Below are positions 14,709-19,605 of a DNA stretch of 19,605 nt, in pieces. Below the pieces are notes generated by a model, which was not told the origin of the DNA, did not search any database, and saw only the letters and a program-made list of their open reading frames with translations. The stretch is from Candidatus Methanophagales archaeon. GTDB lineage: Archaea; Halobacteriota; Syntropharchaeia; Alkanophagales; Methanospirareceae. The number at the start of each line of letters is the position of its first letter. The first letter of the stretch is position 1. Location of the stretch: the NCBI GenBank assembly GCA_023131215.1, contig JAGLZV010000057.1, forward strand, positions 1 to 19,605, given 5' to 3'. A program made the translations under genes and the position numbers.

Positions 14709-15371
14709 TTAAACGTTTGACGGAGTTTCATCTTTGAACTTCTTCGCTTTGACGACAACAAACGAGCCTTCACCATAGCCTGCTTTTACCGACTCAACCT
14801 CGTTTATCTCAGCCAAATCATGGAAAATAGTTTGACAGAAGGAGAAATCCTTAAAACCGGTCTTTTCCAAAATAGAAATCACCGCTTCTGTTGTATAAAA
14901 TCTTGCGACACGGTAAAACACACTTTCTTCTTTATGCCGTTCATATAATCTCCCGACTGGACTGTCTCGGTCTATAAATCCAATAACCAGGCAACCATCC
15001 GGTTTCAATATCCGATACACCTCTTTAAATGCGGTTCTTAGGTCATCAACAAAACAAATGGTCGTAACCATGAGTGCGAGATCAAATGAGGAGTTCCCAA
15101 ATGGAAGCGCTTCCGCAACAGCACCAATAACATCAATACCTCTTGTCCTGGCGAGTGCTCTCATTTTCGATGAGGGCTCCACCCCAAGTGCGATGCCCAA
15201 GGGAGCAGCAAATCGTCCACTGCCCACGCCTATTTCTATACTAATACTGTTTTCGCTTTCAGGCAGTTGTGCTTTTATCGCCCTGAGTTCTGATTCGTAA
15301 GCAAATCGGTGCTTAACGAACCAATCTTCATATTTAGATGCATATTTTTCAAAAGGTTCGATTTTGGGCAT
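14709..15371 (-). CDS. Class I SAM-dependent methyltransferase (UbiE/type 11-like)
   Basis: 220 residues from ATG 15371; the frame extends to a TTG at 15407 but the ATG gives a normal N-terminus (MPKIEPFEKYASKYEDWF). SAM-binding motif I is EIGVGSGRF (46-54), motif II region GVEPS (63-67), then AEALPFGNSSFDLALM (86-101) and the post-motif EVYRILKPDG (117-126). This is the Methyltransf_11 pattern; the substrate is not predictable from sequence. It ends in DETPSNV. It stands alone, convergent with rps27ae and separated from secF upstream by about 300 bases of repeats. A TATA-like actttatatac (minus strand, about 15538-15548) could be its promoter, which would give a long leader containing two hairpin repeats. 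Confidence 0.85.
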   Translation of the reverse strand: MPKIEPFEKYASKYEDWFVKHRFAYESELRAIKAQLPESENSISIEIGVGSGRFAAPLGIALGVEPSSKMRALARTRGIDVIGAVAEALPFGNSSFDLALMVTTICFVDDLRTAFKEVYRILKPDGCLVIGFIDRDSPVGRLYERHKEESVFYRVARFYTTEAVISILEKTGFKDFSFCQTIFHDLAEINEVESVKAGYGEGSFVVVKAKKFKDETPSNV

Positions 15372-15407
15372 GATTGTTAGTATTTGTAGCTGAAGAATAA
15401 ATCCCAA

Positions 15408-15455
15408 ATAAACCCTTTTCTTTTAGAAAAAGAAAAGCGTTTTCGGAAAAGAAAA
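15408..15455 (+). repeat. Family 1-like hairpin repeat, variant copy D
   Basis: aacccttttcttttagaaaaagaaaag followed by cgttttcggaaaagaaaa has the same plan as the other copies: A/T hairpin, then a short second hairpin. The tail is cgttttcgg rather than ctttacc. It faces reversed copy E 15 bases away. Confidence 0.55.
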
Positions 15456-15469
15456 ATACCTTAAAAATG

Positions 15470-15504
15470 TTTCTTTGGTAAATCTTTCTTTTTAAGAAAG
15501 GTTT
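15470..15504 (-). repeat. Dispersed hairpin repeat, family 1, copy E (reverse orientation)
   Basis: On the minus strand it reads aaacctttcttaaaaagaaag then atttaccaaagaaa, nearly identical to copies A-C but with 7-bp arms. Together with copy D it forms an inverted pair in the methyltransferase leader. The spacer 15505-15564 holds only A/T-rich, TATA-like sequence. Confidence 0.75.
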
Positions 15505-15564
15505 ATTGGTAGTATTGGTATATATAGGGATTTTGTATATAAAGTATAACTTCCTTCTATTTGA

Positions 15565-15666
15565 GACACGGATTTACACAGATTCACACGGATTTTTTCT
15601 TTTTTTGTTGGACTGGGCTAACGGCATTGCTCTTTTTATCGGTGTTAATCTGCGTTAATCTGTGTC
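15565..15666. repeat. Inverted repeat element, family 4 (gacacggattt...ctgtgtc)
   Basis: 29-base arms, 15565-15593 and 15638-15666, match at 24 of 29 positions after reverse complementing. They enclose 44 bases. It lies directly beyond the secF stop. I know similar acacggatt/acacagatt repeats from other environmental genomes from memory only. Confidence 0.75.
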
Positions 15667-15687
15667 TATAATTTATTTTTTCTTGTT

Positions 15688-16749
15688 TTATACTTTTACT
15701 TTTTTTTTCTTCACTTTTTCCGCGCCCCTTTTCACATATCTCTTCCTTTCCTTGCGCTCTACATACCATCTCAATATCCCTGCGTTTAGCAGCCAGGTGT
15801 TCAGCAAATCCATCGTGAGACCAAACAAAAGCACGATTGATATGTCCCTTAATATAGGAATAGGTGCAAAATGCGCGGAGAATAAGTGGATAGAAGAAGA
15901 AACCAGGAACATTGCGAACACTGCGGACAGAGTAGTGGAAGTCATGGTTATACCTGTTCGCATTGCATTTCTTACCTTCTCGTTTAATTCGCCTTTTTTA
16001 CGAAGCAGATTTGTCGTCAGTAAGATATTAGAATCCACCGAATAGCCAATGAGCATGAGCAACGCCGCTACCGTGCCCAGCGATAGTTCCAGCCCTATTA
16101 CGTCCATACAGGCAACAGCGATAACGATGTCAGAAAAAGCGGCAAAGATGACCGCAAAAGAAGGAACTAAGAAAAGCAAAGCTCGAAAAAAATATTGTAG
16201 TAACCGTGGAAGGGTAATCGCGAAAGATGGGACAACGGTGAAAGGAGAGACAACGGTGATAAAAGCGAAGAAAACGACCGCTGCCATCCCACCAAAAGCG
16301 TATTTAAGAGCACGCACTGCCTTAATTCGGAATTGTTCGCCAAATACGGGGTTCATACTCTTAGGAATTTCATATTGTCCCGGTTCATATTGATCATCAA
16401 GCATATTTTCCAACTCATCCTTTTGCGATTTGCTCATCGGTCCGAATCGAATCATCTTTTCGTTCCCCACGTATGTCTCCCCAACAAGCACATTCGGAAA
16501 AGCGGAGAATTTTGCGGTTAGCTCTTCCCCCGTCTCATCGGTTCTTATTTTCACCATCGTTCCGCCTATAAAGTCTATCCCTAAATGGACTGGGGAATGG
16601 GGAGAATGAGGATATATGGGCGGTTGCATATAAGTGTAGGCGAGCACGGCAAAAGAGATGAGCAAGATGATTAGGGGTATTGCAACCAATTTCTTCACGG
16701 GATATTTCGTTATATCTATTTTATCAAACAGGCTTTCTTTTTCAGGCAT
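15688..16749 (-). CDS. secF: Protein-export membrane protein SecF
   Basis: 353 residues from ATG 16749 (an in-frame GTG at 16755 is the alternative). SecF works with SecD at the Sec translocon to drive protein export using the ion gradient. Seen here: an N-terminal membrane helix (about 22-45); the extracytoplasmic P1-type domain starting at HLGIDFIGGTMVKI; then five helices, with the diagnostic LIGYSVDSNILLTTNLLRK in TM4/TM5 and FGLTMDLLNTW near the end. The cytoplasmic tail is strongly basic (RKERKRYVKRGAEKVKKKKV). SecD, usually adjacent in archaea, is not on either side: downstream are repeats and a methyltransferase, upstream is divergent purL. Confidence 0.94.
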   Translation of the reverse strand: MPEKESLFDKIDITKYPVKKLVAIPLIILLISFAVLAYTYMQPPIYPHSPHSPVHLGIDFIGGTMVKIRTDETGEELTAKFSAFPNVLVGETYVGNEKMIRFGPMSKSQKDELENMLDDQYEPGQYEIPKSMNPVFGEQFRIKAVRALKYAFGGMAAVVFFAFITVVSPFTVVPSFAITLPRLLQYFFRALLFLVPSFAVIFAAFSDIVIAVACMDVIGLELSLGTVAALLMLIGYSVDSNILLTTNLLRKKGELNEKVRNAMRTGITMTSTTLSAVFAMFLVSSSIHLFSAHFAPIPILRDISIVLLFGLTMDLLNTWLLNAGILRWYVERKERKRYVKRGAEKVKKKKVKV

Positions 16750-16807
16750 AGGCACACACTCAGAGTTATTTATATTTACTTAAATAAAACCTTTTCTCCA
16801 CAAGACC
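16750..16807. promoter_or_regulatory. Back-to-back promoters of secF and purL
   Basis: Only about 58 A/T-rich bases lie between the two starts. ttatttatattta (16766-16778) can serve as TATA for purL with a very short leader. On the minus strand gttttatttaag and taaatataaata are candidates for secF. No Shine-Dalgarno precedes purL, so leaderless or near-leaderless mRNAs are likely. Confidence 0.4.
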
Positions 16808-19171
16808 ATGAGAAGGCTTGAGATAAGAATAAGAGATGCGAATGCCGAAGAATTGAAGCGTATAAGTGAAGGTATGGGTCTTGCGCTGAATTTAGAGGAG
16901 GTGCGAAGGATAAAACGATATTTCGTGGCGAAAAGCAGAGAGCCAACGGATGTGGAGCTCCAAAGTATTGCACAGGCATGGTCGGAGCATTGCTGTTACA
17001 AGAGTTCGAAAAAAATATTGCAAGAGTTCATTTTTGGGATAGAAGCGCCGCAAAGCATATTAGTGATAAAAGAAGATGCGGGAGTTGTCGAGTTTGATGA
17101 GGAACACGCTTATGTTGTGGCATTTGAAAGCCACAATCACCCTTCGGCAGTTGAACCTTATGGTGGTGCGGCAACCGGAATAGGAGGCATTGTCAGAGAC
17201 GTGGTTTGCATGGGCGCACAGCCAATAGCATTAATTGACCCTTTATTTTTTGGGCATCTGGATTATGGATATGAAAAACTTCCTGAGGGTGTGAAGCATC
17301 CGAGGTTTTTGTTTAATGGTGTTGTTGCGGGGATAAGCGACTACGGGAATCGAATAGGCATTCCAACGTGTGCAGGCATGGTTTATTTCGATGAAGGCTA
17401 TGTGGGCAATTGCGTGGTGAACGTGGGCTGTGTAGGGATAATGAAGAAGACAGATTTGAGAAGAAGCATGGCGAAGTCTGGTGAGATGCTTGTTCTGGTC
17501 GGCGGAAAAACAGGAAGGGATGGCATACACGGCGTTACTTTCGCTTCGGTAGAGTTAACAGGGGAGGAGGAATTCAGAAGTGCAGTTCAATTAGGGGACC
17601 CAATAACGAAAGAACCACTAATGCATGCGATATCGGAAGCGAATGAGAAGGAATTGATAAGAGGAATGAAGGACCTCGGTGGAGGCGGTTTATCATGCGC
17701 AGTGAGCGAGATGTGCCATGCAGGAGGATGCGGTGCAGATGTTTATTTGGAGAGAGTAAAGTTAAAGGAAAAGGGGCTCGACGCATGGGAGATATGGGTT
17801 TCCGAATCGCAGGAACGGTTTTTAATCGCGGCATCGAAAGACAAAGAGGAAGAGTTGCTGGGGATATTTGAGAAATGGGATGTAGATGCAGTGGTTATAG
17901 GACAAACACAAACTTTAGGAAAGTTTGATCAAAACGCTGCGCAACAAACTTTTAAGAAAAGTTTGATCAAAAATGCTGCGCAGATACGGATTTTTTATGA
18001 TAGTGAGAAGATATTTGAGCTGGATACTGATTTTCTGGTTGCATGTCCTGTTTATGAGCGTCCAAGGGAGATAAAGATAAAGGAGAAGGGAGAGGGAGAG
18101 CCAGTAATAGAAGAGCTGAAAGATTATAACGAAGTTTTAAAAATGTTGCTTGAGGCTCCAAACATCGCATCGAGGGAAAGTGTTATAAGACAGTATGACC
18201 ATGAAGTGCGAGGGGCTACGGTGATAAAACCGATGCAAGGGATAATAGGAAAAGAGACGCATGGAGATGCAGCGGTGATAAAGCCGTTAGAAGATTCCTA
18301 TAAAGGTATTGCCATTACAGCAGATGTGAATCCGTCTTATTGCAAACTAAATCCGTTCTGGGGTGCTGCAAGTGCGGTAGATGAAGTATGCAGGAATTTA
18401 ACAGCGGTGGGCGCGGTGCCAGATTCATTTGCCGATTGTTTAAATTTCGGTAATCCGGAAAAGCCAGACAGAATGGGGGATTTCTATGAATGCTGCCGAG
18501 GTTTAGGCTACATGGCATCCTCGCTTGGGGTACCTTTTGTGAGTGGTAACGTGAGTTTTTACAATGAATCCGCAGCTATGAACGAATCCATTCCTCCTAC
18601 ACCGACTATTCTGGGCATAGGGATCTGCGAAGATGTAAGAGAATGCATTACCGTGGACATGAAGGAAGCCGGGAATTTCATGTATGTGATAGGGAATACG
18701 AAAGAGGAGTTAGGTGGGAGTGAGTATTATAAGTTGTGTGGTGTAGAAGGAGGATTTGTGCCGAGAACTGACCCGGAGGCGCTGAAAAGGAGTATGGAAG
18801 CGTTAAGGGAAGCGATGAAAGAAGGATTAATAGCAAGCTGCCATGACATTTCGGAAGGTGGTCTTGCGGTTGCGGTATGCGAGATGTTAATAGGAGGCGA
18901 TATTGGCGCTTCAATTGATATTGCGGGTGTGAATCCGGGAATGAGGAGCGATTATAAGTTGTTTTCCGAATCTAATACGAGATGGGTGGTGGAGGTGTGG
19001 AAAGATGAAAAGGGGAGGTTTGAGAAGTTGATGAAGGAAAGAAAGGTTTATGCAACTCGAATAGGGGAGACGGTGGGAGAGAAGAGGGTTGGTATTCGTG
19101 AGAGGAATAAGGAGTTGGTGGACATTTCGTTAGAGGAAGTGAGAAGAGCGTGGAGTGGGAAGTTTCATTGA
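16808..19171 (+). CDS. purL: Phosphoribosylformylglycinamidine synthase subunit PurL (FGAM synthase II)
   Basis: 787 residues. It converts FGAR to FGAM in purine synthesis, using ammonia from PurQ with PurS as partner in organisms with small PurL. Conserved blocks: AWSEHCCYKSS with H61; ESHNHPSAVEPYGGAATGIG (107-126) for ATP/Mg and FGAR binding; GGRDGIHG-like KTGRDGIHG; DLGGGGLSCA; the second-half start QYDHEVRG near 462; and the C-terminal SCHDISEGGLAVAVCEM. It is longer than the common small PurL (~720-740 residues). Much of the excess is a loop at 368-392 that lies between VIGQT and QIRIFYD and is made of two tandem copies of a hairpin repeat. A further Gly/Glu/Lys-rich stretch (KIKEKGEGEPV) follows YERPRE. 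Motifs on both sides are intact, so the enzyme is probably active. purQ and purS are not in the window. Confidence 0.95.
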   Translation: MRRLEIRIRDANAEELKRISEGMGLALNLEEVRRIKRYFVAKSREPTDVELQSIAQAWSEHCCYKSSKKILQEFIFGIEAPQSILVIKEDAGVVEFDEEHAYVVAFESHNHPSAVEPYGGAATGIGGIVRDVVCMGAQPIALIDPLFFGHLDYGYEKLPEGVKHPRFLFNGVVAGISDYGNRIGIPTCAGMVYFDEGYVGNCVVNVGCVGIMKKTDLRRSMAKSGEMLVLVGGKTGRDGIHGVTFASVELTGEEEFRSAVQLGDPITKEPLMHAISEANEKELIRGMKDLGGGGLSCAVSEMCHAGGCGADVYLERVKLKEKGLDAWEIWVSESQERFLIAASKDKEEELLGIFEKWDVDAVVIGQTQTLGKFDQNAAQQTFKKSLIKNAAQIRIFYDSEKIFELDTDFLVACPVYERPREIKIKEKGEGEPVIEELKDYNEVLKMLLEAPNIASRESVIRQYDHEVRGATVIKPMQGIIGKETHGDAAVIKPLEDSYKGIAITADVNPSYCKLNPFWGAASAVDEVCRNLTAVGAVPDSFADCLNFGNPEKPDRMGDFYECCRGLGYMASSLGVPFVSGNVSFYNESAAMNESIPPTPTILGIGICEDVRECITVDMKEAGNFMYVIGNTKEELGGSEYYKLCGVEGGFVPRTDPEALKRSMEALREAMKEGLIASCHDISEGGLAVAVCEMLIGGDIGASIDIAGVNPGMRSDYKLFSESNTRWVVEVWKDEKGRFEKLMKERKVYATRIGETVGEKRVGIRERNKELVDISLEEVRRAWSGKFH
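17910..17983 (+). repeat. Tandem pair of hairpin-tail repeats inside purL
   Basis: Unit 1 (17910-17943) is aaactttaggaaagttt then gatcaaaacgctgcgca. Unit 2 (17946-17983) is aaacttttaagaaaagttt then gatcaaaaatgctgcgcag. The arms are 7 bp in unit 1 and 8 bp in unit 2: one T lost on one side is matched by one A lost on the other. The units begin 36 bases apart, both start in the same codon phase, and encode QTLGKFDQNAAQ and QTFKKSLIKNAAQ. Confidence 0.85.
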
Positions 19172-19312
19172 TGAAAAAATGCAATTGGTGATAAACACAT
19201 ACGGGTCTTATCTAAGGAAGAAGGGGATACGAAAGGGGGGATTATTATTCCGAAGGATAAAACTAAGGAGTTTGTGAAGTTTCAAAAAGAGTGGGTGGTA
19301 GGGCGGGTATGA
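19171..19312 (+). pseudogene. Decayed coding remnant after purL (ambiguous origin)
   Basis: Two overlapping short frames look protein-like and cannot both be real. Frame 1 (ATG 19179 to stop 19277, 32 aa) begins MQLVINTYGSYLRKKG, which resembles a Cas1 N-terminus but stops early. Frame 2 (stop at 19310-19312, 45 codons, no start codon) contains IGDKHIRVL then EEGDTKGGIIIPKD, which resembles the beginning of a GroES/Cpn10. Removing one base from the six-A run after ATG 19171 would join that ATG to frame 2. Either way the sequence is too short to be a working gene. Confidence 0.35.
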
Positions 19313-19338
19313 CTGCACAGAATATTGATAATGCGAAG

Positions 19339-19377
19339 TTATATATATTCCCGCAAGCTTTATGTCTTATGCATAAG
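19339..19377 (+). promoter_or_regulatory. Promoter of the restriction gene with 12-base palindrome at the predicted start
   Basis: ttatatatatt at 19339-19349 is a good TATA element about 50 bases before the hsdR ATG. The perfect palindrome cttatgcataag (19366-19377) sits where transcription should begin, about 25 bases downstream, and could be an operator. Between the remnant stop (19312) and the TATA nothing else is seen. Confidence 0.4.
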
Positions 19378-19393
19378 CAATAGAGGCTTATAA

Positions 19394-19605
19394 ATGATAA
19401 CAGAAGCCGATACTTGTCGTAGGTACGTGTTACCAAAATTATATGAAGCAGGGTGGTCAGATGATCAAATTAGCGAACAAAAGACCTTTACTGACGGTAA
19501 GATTGTTGTACTAGGGGATAAAGTACAAAGGAGAAAAACTAAAAGAGCCGATTATATCCTCAGAATATCTAGAAACTTCCCAATCGCGGTTATTGAGGCT
19601 AAAGC
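19394..19605 (+). CDS. hsdR: Type I restriction enzyme R subunit (partial, N-terminus only)
   Basis: ATG 19394 opens a frame that runs off the right edge after 70 codons. The N-terminus MITEADTCRRYVLPKLYEAG (1-20) and WSDDQISEQKTFTDGKIVV match the start of EcoEI-type HsdR proteins. RADYIL followed by FPIAVIEAKA forms the beginning of the PD-(D/E)xK nuclease site (Asp, then E-x-K). In the full protein this nuclease domain precedes a SWI2/SNF2-type translocase, and DNA is cut after translocation when HsdM/HsdS find unmethylated sites. Codon choice looks more A/T-rich than in purL. It marks the beginning of an accessory (defence) segment; hsdM and hsdS would be expected beyond the window. Confidence 0.85.
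   Translation, partial: MITEADTCRRYVLPKLYEAGWSDDQISEQKTFTDGKIVVLGDKVQRRKTKRADYILRISRNFPIAVIEAK

Noticed and set aside
9542..15666. CRISPR array suspected from repeated short units
   Set aside because: Units are widely spaced, differ in length and include inverted pairs inside genes; there is no regular repeat-spacer pattern.
19179..19277. Calling a functional cas1
   Set aside because: Only about 16 residues resemble Cas1, and the frame stops after 32 codons without catalytic residues.
1..19605. tRNA genes or a replication origin
   Set aside because: No cloverleaf with a TpsiC-like box and no cluster of origin recognition repeats was seen when reading the spacers.

Overview
The window is archaeal. 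It carries two tubulin/FtsZ-superfamily proteins (a CetZ and an FtsZ2), the RNA polymerase stalk subunit Rpo7, Spt4, ribosomal proteins S24e and S27ae, an archaeal SecF, a small-type PurL, PEP synthase, a CDP-alcohol phosphatidyltransferase of the archaetidylserine synthase type, and an RNase P RNA with a TATA element about 26 bases upstream of its predicted 5' end. The gene set points to a euryarchaeon of the methanogen/ANME/Archaeoglobus part of the tree. An uncultured ANME-1 or Syntrophoarchaeum-like lineage is my guess from the many dispersed repeats; it is not proven.

Layout: (1) 1-3559, a cytoskeleton/division block. On the minus strand lie an unrecognised 296-residue protein, a PRC-barrel protein and a CetZ cut by the window edge; divergently on the plus strand lies ftsZ2. 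(2) 3600-3921, RNase P RNA, convergent with and slightly overlapping the end of a P2-like cation ATPase (minus), which sits 3 nt behind ribonuclease Z. (3) 7692-13000, plus strand: dapB (lysine/DAP pathway), a YhaM-like OB/HD nuclease, pssA (membrane lipid) and ppsA (gluconeogenesis), separated by repeats. (4) 13111-14565, an information-processing cluster rpo7-spt4-rps24e-rps27ae. (5) 14709-16749, a class I methyltransferase and secF on the minus strand, with a 300-base repeat-packed spacer between them. (6) 16808-19171, purL. (7) 19172-19605, decayed sequence and then the N-terminus of a type I restriction R subunit, probably the edge of an accessory or defence region.

The strongest unusual signal is repeat content. 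At least five families of short repeats occupy nearly every spacer. One hairpin-plus-tail element (consensus roughly aacctttcttttnaaaagaaag followed by ctttaccaaagaaa) occurs between genes in both orientations and also inside pssA in frame. A similarly built element occurs twice in tandem inside purL, with complementary length change in both hairpin arms. Two larger inverted-repeat families and one A/C-rich family (flanking ppsA on both sides) complete the set. In addition, purine-rich GGNAAA-type tracts encode Gly-Lys/Gly-Glu runs in several unrelated proteins. No tRNA, CRISPR array or complete insertion sequence was seen.
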